Part shown: one piece after another, positions 22,801-33,300 of the stretch
Layout: every line of letters starts with the position of its first letter
Position numbering within the stretch: the stretch's first letter is position 1
Source of the DNA: Heterotrichella gracilis
Taxonomy: Eukaryota; Sar; Xanthophyceae; Tribonematales; Xanthonemataceae
NCBI GenBank assembly: GCA_032358255.1
Contig: JAULBX010006331.1
Location: 61,810 to 125,809, forward strand
Length of the DNA: 64,000 nt
Reading direction: 5' to 3'
The notes under the pieces: model-generated
What the model was told of the DNA's origin: nothing
The model's database searches: none
What the model saw: the letters and a program-made list of their open reading frames with translations, nothing else
Translations under genes and position numbers: made by a program

Positions 22801-24307
22801 AGACAGTCCAATTGCAGACAGGCATAATGCCGACTTCACATTATCTTGACATGTATCCATACTTTATGCTGAATTTATTTGTGCCGCCCCTGCCAGGTGC
22901 ACCGGCTGCTTGTCCCCCCCGCCTACTCCTGCCTTGCCTGTTCCCCCCCTGTGCACCTGGGCTCGGTGTGGTGCAGCCACAGCCACCACAGGGGGGCGGT
23001 GCTTGTGGGGGATGCAGCGCACGCCATGCAGGACGTGCTGGCCATGGGGCCAAACACATCAATGGAGGTGGGTGGGTGGGTGGAGGAGGGGGCGTTGGGG
23101 GATGCAAACGCATTTCATAGAGCTGGGTGTTGTCCAACAGACCTGTATGGTATATGGAAGAGTGTTTGGCCCCTGAGCCCATTTCTTGCCACTCTGCAAC
23201 AATTACTGCAGTGGGGGTGTTACTGCCTAATAACATTAATAAACAGGTTTTTACGAAGAAACTGATGAACTACACCCACCTCAAATCCATTTAAATTCCC
23301 TGTGCACAGGACTGCCTGGTTCTAAGCCTGGCGCTGCGCCAGTCGCGTAGGGACGTGCCCCGCGCCGTGGCCGCCCTCTCGGCTCTACGCCACACAGACC
23401 TGCAGGCGCTGAGGCAGCTGGATGACCCCCCATCGCCACGCGCCCCCTGGGATGGGCTCCTTGCGGGCTGGACCGGGGCAGCGCTGGATGGGTACCACCG
23501 CCTGCTGCCGGGGCTGGTGCCATCTCATTGGCGGAAGGCGCTGCTGGGCACGAGTGAGTGCGGGTGCTCATACACTATACCTGGTTGCCTTGCTATTATG
23601 CATGTAATCAGAGCAGAGGTCATTAATCAGAGGTCATTAATCAATGAATGCACAGCGCCTTCCGCTGAGCACAAGTGAGTGGGGGGATGCTTACACAGTA
23701 TACGGGGATGCATTATATACGGGGATGCATTATACGCCGCATGTGTGTCTATGATACTGTGGTTCAAGGCACAAGCGGGTGGTGTATAATGCGCAGTGAT
23801 GCGCCCACGCGCGTGGAGATGGGGGTACAATATGTATGCCTGGTGCTCGCCTCACTCGTGCGCTCTTCCCACCATCCCACGCATCCGCTCATCCTATTAC
23901 CGCGCTCATCACTTTAAAGGGATTTCCCACCCAATCCCAACCCCATTCCCCCACACACACATGTGCCCCCCCCTGCCCCCCTCCCCCCAGATGATCGCTT
24001 CAGCGCCATTGCCTCCCGGAAGCCCTGGGAGCCACTCATACTGCTTCTGTGCCTCTCCCTCTCATCTATTCTGATAACCACCCTGGGCATGGCCGCCTAC
24101 CAGCACCTACCAGAGGGCAGCGTGGAAGCAGCACTGGCTACATTGGCTGAGTCTGTGCACCGGCTAGGGTTTGCGCTAGGGTTCGGGGGCGAGGGGGGCG
24201 AGGGGCTGGCGGCCCTGCGGGCGGCTGTGGTGGGGAAGCTGAGTGCGTTGGTGGGGGGGGTGGAGTGGGGTGTGTGGTCGCAGAGGGTGCAGGGGCTGGT
24301 CAGGTGA
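19841..24307 (+). CDS. FAD-dependent monooxygenase, kynurenine 3-monooxygenase-like, membrane-anchored
   Basis: Eleven exons splice in phase: 19841-20050, 20242-20297, 20650-20752, 20826-20966, 21344-21441, 21662-21729, 21932-22159, 22575-22705, 22897-23067, 23310-23553 and 23991-24307, about 590 residues. The start gives MQATTCQQRQRPPK, a Ser/Thr/Gln/Lys-rich leader resembling a transit peptide. Then come the dinucleotide-binding motif VVVGAGISG, the family DG motif GADGANSMVR and the FAD ribityl GD motif VLVGDAAHAM with MGPNTSMEDC. Family knowledge: in KMO the GD motif is followed by Gly/Asn and 'EDC', as here, and KMO has a C-terminal membrane anchor. Here LILLLCLSLSSILITTLGM (residues about 485-505) supplies a hydrophobic segment. 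The substrate cannot be read from sequence; a plastid-located relative acting on another aromatic substrate is possible. Two of its introns carry copies of the adjoining exon end. Confidence 0.75.
21425..21606 (+). repeat. Copies of the exon 5 end and donor in a monooxygenase intron
   Basis: The exon end CAGGCGCCCAGCAG followed by the donor GTGTGCCGCATACAT (about 21428-21456) recurs almost exactly at 21515-21544. It recurs partly at 21593-21605, where only CAGGCGCCCAG is kept. Each copy has an AG acceptor-like dinucleotide in front and, for two of them, a GT donor behind. Confidence 0.8.
22431..22536 (+). repeat. Degenerate TTTAGGG-type array inside a monooxygenase intron
   Basis: Words of the form TTAGG(G)..., GTAGGGT and TTCAGGGT occur about every 17-20 bases. 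The array ends in TTTTAGGGTTTAGGGTTTA at about 22510-22528, which is the plant/algal telomere heptamer. It sits between exons 7 and 8 of the FAD monooxygenase. Confidence 0.75.
23543..23703 (+). repeat. Copy of the exon 10 end and intron start
   Basis: The segment 23543-23580 spans the end of exon 10 and its donor (GCTGGGCACGA|GTGAGTG...). It recurs at 23664-23703 (GCTGAGCACAAGTGAGTG...), with matching ACAC-TATAC tails. A third, poorer echo lies around 23768-23790. Confidence 0.75.
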
Positions 24308-25485
24308 CCCCCTTGATATAAGGGAAGGCAAAACGCGAAGGGGACGCATTTTGGGTTGGGGTGGGCGTGTGACTTAGTGTGCAACTAGGGGCGTAAGGAA
24401 TAAAAGTGGGTAGAGATTGTGCACAGCTGCTGCATGATTGGCATTGTTGTTAAGCAGTTTGGTTGGCTTTACATGGCACCACACAGTGCTGTGTTAGGGG
24501 TGTTGGACTTCATAGCATGTACATTTCAACTCTGTACCCTCTGTGGCATCTATATTTCAGCCGTTTGTAATTTTTTTTGGTCAAATTGTTGGTAATTCTG
24601 GTCTTTGTGCACTTTTGCGAGCTACATTGGACTGCTTTTGTCAGCGCATTGCTTTGCGTCATGTACAATAAACGTACTGTATGCCTCCTGGGTGCCCCTG
24701 GCCCAAGCTCGTACTGAAATAATTGTTATGCCACACGGCGAATTGTTTGGAGTTTAGGGTTTGATATGATAGCAGGTTCTTTGTTGCACTGTTCTTGGAC
24801 ATTGAGCTTCTTTATCTACTGCCAGAATAAAGGTTCTCATGAAAGTGTAGTGTTATGTGCACGAGTGTGAAAAATGTAACAGTGGTTTATCTTTTTGTCA
24901 AACGTCGCCTTTGTATTTGCATTGCTGTTGTTACAATGCAAAGAGTGTGCCTAACACTACAAAGGCAGGACCCCATACAACGCCATGGCCGTTTATCCCT
25001 ACATGCAATCACGCTATCCGCTTCAGAGAATCTCTAGCACATTTCTTAACGCAATGTCACATTGTATTGCGCCTTCTGAACGACAAGGTTTGGCATGCCT
25101 GTGGAACGTGACAATTAAGCCCCTGGCACTTTGGAGACAACGGTACTTCACTGAAGTCGCCTATACAGTACCTCAGCGAGGAACCTCAGTGAATGAAATA
25201 CCGCCGTCTGGGCTTGTTTGTCGTGTTTCACAGGCATGCCAAACCTTGTTAATCAGAAGGCACAATACGATGTGACATTGCGGTTACAAAATGTGCTGGC
25301 AAAGAGGGTACCTGGAACAGAAAAGATACGCGAGCCCCAACAGCTTGGCACAGCGCCAACCACTGGCATAGCCTGGTCAACAGCGGTTGGGTTTGTGAAA
25401 CTGCATATCTGTGATACACTGAAAACCAAGTGCAAAGTAGTGTATAAAGCAAAGAAATGGGTGCTATTTACAGGCTCTGCGGCCT
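24308..25485. other. Convergent intergenic region
   Basis: This contains the 3' flanks of the FAD monooxygenase (+) and the unresolved minus-strand gene. It is A+T-rich and has several TGTAA words (for example near 24564). No supported exon was found. Confidence 0.4.
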
Positions 25486-26301
25486 TCACAAGCGCTTGCC
25501 CATCTTCACAATTTCATCCAGTATATGCTTGATGCCATCCAGTTTATGCTTCATGTCGTTCATTATATGCTTCATGTCCTGGAAATCTTCGCTCATTTTT
25601 TCCTCCGTTCAGAGGCCCCACGTTAGACTTCCACCGTCAACAAGCCTGTCCACTGTGCCTACTGCGCGTTGAGCAGCAACCTAGTGAATACCTGAGACAC
25701 CTTCGTGGCTTGCAAGGAATTCTCAATGTTGCCGAACTGGGCGGAGACTGACGATGTGACAGACACTATGGACGCAGCAGCTGCTATAAGAGCCGCAACG
25801 GCTGTGGTTGCCGCCAAGGTGGTGGCCCTGTTGTCAGGCTGGACAGGAGGCTGAGCCAGCTGCCATGGTACCGCATATCGAGGCTGGTAGGGCCTGAAGG
25901 TGTTCCCATGTGATGCTGTTCCAAATGTTCTGCCTAGCACCCTTCTGCAAGGGAGGAGCTAGGTGAGGGTAAAGAAGACCAAGAAGAAGAGCCAAAGGAC
26001 AAAACAGCAATTTTGCAGCTGTATTGATTGTTTAGGTTCTCACCGACGTTGGCACTGCCAGTTGAGTGGACGGTCCAGTGGTTTCTGAAACCCACCTTGT
26101 TGCACTGGCAGTGCCAGCAGCTAAGCGAGCTTACCAAAGATGAGCATAACTCATATCTCAAGGAGCCTAAGGTTAGCATACCCAACATACCTAAGGCTCT
26201 CCCTGAACCTCATCGCTACCACCTCTGTCTGCACCTTGGTCTGGTCGTGTGCAGTGCCAGTCCTCAACTTTCGGAAGACCCGCCCCGAAAACTCGTGCAA
26301 G
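25486..26301 (-). CDS. Unresolved minus-strand gene with membrane-like segment and short coiled coil
   Basis: Clear exon-like pieces on the minus strand are 26301-26191 (LHEFSGRVFRKLRTGTAHD..., donor GTATGT), 26120-26044, 25944-25692 and 25602-25486 (TGA). The 25944-25692 piece reads VLGRTFGTASHGNTFRPYQP, then an Ala/Thr/Val-rich segment (TTAVAALIAAAASIVSVT) that could span a membrane. The last exon is a short helix with repeated MKH..M/L units. The pieces 26120-26044, 25944-25692 and 25602-25486 join in phase. The first piece does not enter the same frame through a canonical site, so a small exon is missing, or two genes or splice forms are involved. No family is recognised. Upstream exons, if any, were not resolved. 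Confidence 0.35.
26050..26116. repeat. Perfect 13-base inverted repeat
   Basis: TGGCACTGCCAGT at 26050-26062 is the exact reverse complement of ACTGGCAGTGCCA at 26104-26116, with a 41-base loop. It lies almost entirely within the predicted exon 26044-26120, so it may only be a chance or coding-constrained hairpin. Confidence 0.7.
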
Positions 26302-27377
26302 CTGTCTCACAATTTTGCAACGGGTATGCTGTCACACCAATACATGTACAACTCTGTTTCGCAAGATAACCGCCGTCGAAATTATGCATGCATGCATCGG
26401 TGTCCCAGTATATACCGCCGGGATCCCAGGTTGGGCTTGGTGCTTAGTGGCCTTGCGATTGGCGGTTGCCTACAAGGACATTTGCAGTCCGCAGTTGTGG
26501 ACTTGATATGAACAGGAGCTCAAGTGCAAGACTGCTTCGAGGACTTCTGCAAAACTGTAAACTGCAGTGGATACAAGTGGGATACATTTTTTTCTAAAAC
26601 CCTATAAACCCTTAACACAGGAAATTTCAGGAGGACCTCTCCCATGCTGACATGTGTCACTCCAACTGATCTTTCTACACCACGTGGAACTCAGTCAGTG
26701 CGTCTCCCATGCCCTCCCTATCTTCCAAGCTTGGGAGACAAAACTTTTGCGCTCCACTTCGATGTGCGACATCGTCGAGCTGTGTGGTCCATCCCGCATA
26801 CCACTGCCTCTTGTTCACGGTATAGTCAAGCGCGGGGCTTGGGCATCCAGCGGCACGTCTTTACCAACTCCGCAACTGCCATCCTGGTGGGGGTGCACAA
26901 TAGTAGCCTCGAGTGCCAAGCGCGGTATCGTATCGTATTCTAACCAGCGCAGCTGCCAACGGCACCCCAAGATAACCCCTCCATGCTGCTTTGGGCACAC
27001 CCACTTTCCTGAGTAACGCTCGACACCTCGCACAGCGGTAGGGGACCCATCATCATGTCGCCCCTGGCAGGCACCACAATGCACCAGCGCATTGGGTGCT
27101 CTACACGCTCCAATGCTTTCCTCGGCAACCAGAGGTGCTTCACAAGGGTCTACACAAGGCGCTGCAGGTAGGGATGGAGTCCCGGGGCTGTAACTAGACT
27201 GCACGTGGGTATGCTGATGGCTGTACTGAAACAGCACCACACCCACCACCCCAGTTGCTTGCAAAGCACCACAGAACCAGTCCATATGCCTGCAACCCCC
27301 CTGATGCTCAAGACTCAGGTTATAACAGTATAGTTAGCTTGGGGCACTAAAGTATACACTTGGCACCTGGTGCACAG
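26302..27377. other. Gap between the unresolved gene and TIC62-like gene; one long minus-strand ORF
   Basis: A 156-codon open frame from an ATG runs on the minus strand from 27285 to 26815. It is Cys/His/Trp-rich without a recognised motif pattern. A plus-strand frame, 26140-26511, is also open. Neither has splice or family support. The region should contain the 5' end of the minus-strand gene and the promoter and first exon(s) of the TIC62-like gene. Confidence 0.3.
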
Positions 27378-30300
27378 GTATGCAAGGAGCAACGCCAGGG
27401 GTGTGGTGGCTGAACAGAAGGGCTCGCCTTTTGGTAAGCAAAGAAGCAGACTGGGTGGGTCACCTGCTCTGCCTATGCTTCAGAAATATGGTCCTTCGTT
27501 TAGAGTGGTGTCTGAGTGGTCAATAGAGCTGTGGTCAATATGCCAGCTTGTTTGGAACGGTAGCTTGAGAGTACCGCACACCCTGCTCTGACACCTCCCA
27601 CCGCGCTGCGCGCATACAAGCAGTTTTCAATCCACATGTTTTCTAACTACCCACCTCCTGCCCTAGTTCTAAGCAAACCCACTCCTTGCAGCCTTCCCTG
27701 GCTTTGGTTCCTTGGCAGCGGGCGGCACCGCCATCATTCGCAAGGGCCTGCCTCAGGCTGGTGGCACCGCAAAGATCAGCAAGGGCCAGCAGAAGAAGGG
27801 CGCCCCTGAGGGTGGCCAGGACCCTAACACAGTGAGTGAAAGTGCATCCTGGCCGGTGGGCACAAACTGTGTCAGGCCTGCCAAGGCGTAATGCGTTGGG
27901 CATAGAATAAACCATGCGATGCCCATCTGACTACAGTGCTGGAACACATTTGGCTCACTATTCGTGAAAGTACACCACTACAAGGGAGTACATGTACAGG
28001 GTGGTTATTTCACAAAATTGATGCGTACCACCACCGCCTGCCATGCCTTGCGTCACCAGCGCTGCCGAGGGGCTGAGCCAAAACCCTTGCGTAGGTCTTC
28101 GTGGCCGGCGCCACGGGGCGCCTGGGTGCGCGCATCGTGCGCGAGCTGCTGTCCAAGGGCCTGAGGGTGCGCGCGGGCGTGCGCAACCCTAGCAAGGGCG
28201 AGGGCTTTGCGCGCGTGGCCCAGGAGTATGGCCTGCTGTCTGCCGATGACCTCAGGCGCCTGCAGGTGGTGGAGGTGGACCTCGAGAAGGAGGACCAGAT
28301 CGCGCCCGCCATCGGCAACGCCGGCAAGGTGGGGAAGCAAACCAAGTAGCTGCATATAACAGTGGCATGCTTGACTCATCCATACCCCAGCGGAAGGTAC
28401 TGCTTGCCGACCAAATGGTGGTCACATGCCATGCATTCCCATCATTCACGACCCGCTGCCCAAGTGCCAGCCCCTTGGTACTAGGGAGGGTAAGGAGCTG
28501 CGCACCATTGACACGCTCCCCTCACCACCCTTTGCACGCCACACACCAGCGCCAGCGGGGCCTGAGTTCGATTTGGGAATCCCTAAAACCCTAAATCCTA
28601 AACCCTGTCACCACCCCCGCACCCCACCAGGTGGTCAGCGCCATCGGCGCCCCCGAGTCGGAGGTCCTCAACACCTCCGCCCCCCGCCGCATCGACGGGG
28701 ACGCCGCCTCCCGCCTGGTGCGCATCGCCGAATCGGTGGGCGTGGACCAGTTCATCATGGTGACCTCGCTGGGCACCGGCAAGCTAGGGTGGCCCGCCAG
28801 CGTGCTGAACCTGTTCTGGGGCGTGCTGATCTACAAGCGGGAGGCTGAGAAGGTGCTGGAGGGCAGCGGCATGCGCTACACCATCGTCAGGCCAGGTGGG
28901 TGGGATGGAGAGAGGGGAAACTGTGAGAAAAATCATTGAAACATGTTTATTATCAGTATTTAGCCAACTTTCAGTTGGGTGGTAAAGCACCCGCCGGTAC
29001 CAAGGTTGTTGCGTTAATATTATTAATTTCGGGGCCGCACATGTTGGGTTGGTGGCGAGCGCGTGGTGGGCTGAATGCACAGATTGCATGACCCAAGTGC
29101 GCATTGTCTGCCTGGCCATTTCACCAAGAATGCACGAATATTCTACTCATTAATTGCATGGCCATGTGCGCATTTTCCCTGGTGGGTGCAACACACACAC
29201 GCACATATACACACACCGCCCCCCCCCTTCTCCAGGTGGCATGGAGCGCCCTCGTGACGACTACAAGGCCACACACAACGTGGTGCTGGCCAGCAGGGAC
29301 AAGCTGTTTGGGGGGCAGGTGTCAAGGCTGCAGGTGCGGGCGGGAGGGGAGGGGGAGGGGGGGAGGACGGGGGGGGGTGCCCAGGTTGCAGGAGTGTGTC
29401 GGAGGGGGCAGGATTGTGGGGTGGAGATGGGATGATGGGAGAGCAGCAGTGGTGGATGTGGGGAAGAGATTGTATTTTGAGGGTGTCATGCTTGGGGCAG
29501 TGATGGTCATGTGAATGTGTGCATGAGCGGGTATTTATGCCGAATGGTCATTGTGGACCAGAGGGGCACTCTTATACTACAGCAAAGCATGAGGCTGTGG
29601 CATTGGGCAGCTTGAGCGCATGAGGAAAATAAGCAATTGTTGACAAACCACCAATTGTCGTTAATTGCAATGAATGACAATGTTGCACCCCTGTTGCAGG
29701 TTGCTGAGCTGATTGCTGCAGCTGTGGAGAACCCAGAGCTGGCAGAGAACAAGGTGAGGATTGCAAAATTACCACGAAATTCCTGCAACTTAAGTTAGCT
29801 CATGGCACACCATGCAGTGAGTGGGTCAGTCGTGTGTGAGAACTGCAGCAGTGGCGCAGCACATAGTGAAAATGCGCATTAAAGGGGGGGGGCAATGAGT
29901 GGAGGAGTGGGTCGCAGAAGGAGGGCATCAGCACAATGTTGAACGGTACATCGTGGCTCATCAACTAAAGGAAGTACCTGCATTTCAGCTCTTGGCCAGG
30001 TCAGCATTGCACCTCAGCAGGGAAATTTACATGCACATGACCCAGCGGGATGTAGGATTTCTTGTATATATGTGTGTGGGATACTGACCGCACTACAGTG
30101 TTAGGCGGAAAAATGGCAACCACAAATGTACGGTAGCTGATGCGACGCACATTGGCAATGGTAAAGCGGCTTGAAGGCTGGAGACGCACATATATACAAG
30201 TGCACTATTTTTCATCTCGATTTTACACCGACGTATGCCACTGCACTGTGGATAGTCATTTTGAAACAAGGGCAGAAACATTTTGCAAACAACAGTTTGG

Positions 30301-33300
30301 AAAATAAGTGCAACATGAAAAATTAACAAGTGCGCCCCCCCCTCCCACCCTCTCAGGTTCTTGAGGTGATTGCCGAGACCGATGCCCCCCTGCTGCCCTA
30401 CGAGGAGCTGCTGGCGGACCAGCCCCAGGAGGCCTCCCAGGAGGAGCGCGCAGAGCGCAGGGCTGCGCAGCGGGAGGCGGAGGAGGTGGTGGCCGCTGCA
30501 AAGGCCGAGGTGGGTTGGCCTTGTCCGGCAGGGTGTATCATATACGGATAGGGTGGCAATCTGCGGCACCCTGGGGGTTGACCGGCACATGTGAGGGTAA
30601 AGGAGTATTAGCCAGCCCGGGGGCCTTTTGTTCACAATATTTTGTTACTGATTTCTGGTAATGATTCAATCATCCATCGTACTTCATGCATCACGTATCA
30701 CACTCTACTTGTACAATTACACTCAATCTCCCCACCCCCCACCCTCCTCTGATTGTCCCCCCTGGTGGCTGTGCCAGGTGGCGCAAGCCGAGGCCAGCTT
30801 CCGGTCCAGCCGCGAGACGGTGTCTGCTGCTGCTGCCCGCCTGAAGGAGGCGCAGGCTGAGGAGAGGAGGGTGCGTGCAGAGAACAGCGGGGTGCTGGCT
30901 GAGGTGGCTGCGGCTGAAGCGGAGGTGGGTGCTGGGGTTGTGGGGGGGAGGAGGGGGGCTGGTGTTGGTGACAGAGGCGCTGCGGTGGGGTGGGGTGCGA
31001 GGGGGCACAGGTGACTGCTGGCAAGGTGCATATGCTGGTGGGGTGGGATGTTTAGCCTGTTCTGATTCAAAATCTTGATTCTCCCTATTTCACGGGCTGC
31101 GGAGGTGGCTGCGGCGGAGGTAGAGGTGGTTGGGGTGGGGGGGAGGGGTAAGGCGCAGGCTGCCGGGGTTGAGGGCGGGGGAGGTACTGTGAGGGTAGTG
31201 GGTAGTAGGAGGTGCCCGTGTGGCTGCTGGTGACTTGAAGCTTTGGGCTTCTGGGCTGGTGGTTGTGTGGAGGGCGTGGTAACCATGCACCGGATGCACC
31301 AAATGATTTCTCGCCATTTCAAGCACACCATTGCGCCCACCTGACGTTCCCAAACCACACACCACCACCCTCCCACCAACACACCCCACCCACCACCACC
31401 ACACACTCTCCACCCAAGGTGGAGGAGCTGAAGGAAGCCGCTGAGTCAGCAGCGCGCAAGGAGGCAGCGGCCAAGGCTGTGCTTGAGGCCGCCAAGCTGG
31501 CAGGGCGGGAGGGGCGCCTGCTGTCCAGCCAGGAGCTGCGCGAAATCTCCCAGCCCATCCTCAACCCGCAGGCGGCCAGGGCGGCGGCTGCCGGGGTGGG
31601 TGGCGCGCTGGGCGTGTTTGGCTTCGGCGCCAAGAAGGTGGGTGGTAGCGGGGGAGGGAGGGGGTGGGAGGTGTTTGCATGTGTGGTAGGGATGAGGTGG
31701 CACAGGCGGGGGTTGCTTAGTCTGCTGAACCCACTTGCGACAGGGGTTGGAGTTTGGTTTATGCAGCACTTCATGGTTTGGAAAGGCATGGTGCATGATT
31801 TGAGGATGGCATGGACCCTTGATGCATGATTTGAAAGCGGCATGTCGCATGCCTGGATCATGTATACAGATGTGCGAAATGCAGAAAGACAGTTATTGCA
31901 TGTTGGCTAGTATGGTCACAATCAATTGCCTGGCGCTGGCCGGCTCCCCAGCGTGCAGTTGGGAAGACAGCCATTTGCCCTGTTGGTGAGCCATCGGTCA
32001 TACCCTTGTGTTGTGTCCCCCCTTCACCCTACTTGCTACGCTGCAGGTGGTTGAGGAGGAAGGAGAAGAGGAAGAGGAGGAGGTGGTGGTGGAGGAGACA
32101 CCCGCACCCGCGTTCGGAGGCCTGTTTGGATGGGGCAACAAGCGCCAGGTGGGTGCCAATTTGCGCTGCATCTGTGAAGGCAGCGGGTCAGGTTTCTTGG
32201 GTTCCAGGAGGGTCTGCGCAATGTGCAATCTTCGCATGCAACCTTGTGTGGGGATGGGCTTGTTTCGTTCATGACCACATTTTAAGGGGAGCGAATGGGT
32301 ATAAACACGTCACGCAATGATGCGTTGCATTGCGCAGTCCTTATCTGCAGTATGCGAAATTGTCATGGGTGCTCGCGGTTGGCATTCGCCGACCCCAAAC
32401 CCTAATGGATAGAGGGGTAGTGGTGTTGGTGTCACGGTGGCATCCATGGTTTTTTGCCAGAAGGGCTGCATGGAGGTCGGGTGGGTGGCGGTGTTTGCCT
32501 GGGACGCTTGGTACCCATGGTAGGGGCACACTCGTAAGTCGGACAGGAGGAGAATGGCCCTTTTCCTCTTGCCCAGGCCCAGGCAGTAGAGGAAGAGGAG
32601 GAGGTTGAAGAAGAAGAGGAGGAAGAGGAAGAGGAAGAGGAGGTGGCCCCCGCACCCAAGCCCGCCTTCGGCGGTCTGTTCAGCTTTGGCCAGCCCAAGG
32701 CAAAGCAGGCAGTGGAGGAGGTAGAGGAGGAGGAGGAAGTTGAAGAGGGAGCGGAGGAGGAAGAGGAAGAGGAGGCTGCACCCGCGTCCAAGTCCCCCTT
32801 CGGCGGCCTGTTCGCCTTTGCCCAGCCCAAGCAGCGGCAAGTGGTGGAGGAGGAGGAGGTTGAGGAAGAGGTAGAGGAGGAGGAAGAAGAGGAGGAGGTG
32901 GTTGCTGCCCCCGCACCCAAGTCCGCATTCGGGGGGCTGTTTGCATTCTCGCAGCCCAAGCAACAGCAGGCAGTGGAGGAGGTTGAGGAGGAGGTGGTGG
33001 AGGAGGAAGAGGTGGAGGAGGAGAAGGGGGAGGGGGCGGAGATGAAGGTTGCTAGCGCTGCGGCTGGCTTGGGAGGACTGTTCGCATTCGGCCAGGCCAA
33101 GCTCAGGGAGGTGGGTGGCTATCTGGCAGTTTGCGTGCAGGAGGATACGTGGCATCCAGTGGAGTGGGTCCATTTCTGGAGTGGGTCCATTTCTGAGTGT
33201 CTGCGTGCTGCATCCTTAGCATCCAGATCAGGCAATGGGGCCCTGGGTGCCCACATCCTGCTTTCCTATATTGCCTCAAACTAGGCAATGGGGCCCTGGG

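Noticed and set aside
26815-27285. 156-codon minus-strand open frame starting with ATG
   Set aside because: Open but with no recognisable motif, no splice partner, and competing open frames in other phases; kept only as a note in the gap description.
31090-31130. Possible extra exon GAGGTGGCTGCGGCGGAG in the TIC62-like gene
   Set aside because: It resembles the end of the previous exon but lacks a good acceptor; more likely another exon-end echo than a used exon.
30723-31406. Minus-strand Pro/Thr-rich open frame
   Set aside because: It is antisense to TIC62-like exons and GGTGGG-rich introns; composition is that of simple repeats.
32310-33173. Long minus-strand open frames rich in Leu or Ser opposite the acidic repeats
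   Set aside because: They are antisense shadows of GAG/GAA-rich coding repeats in the TIC62-like gene and have no splice or family support.
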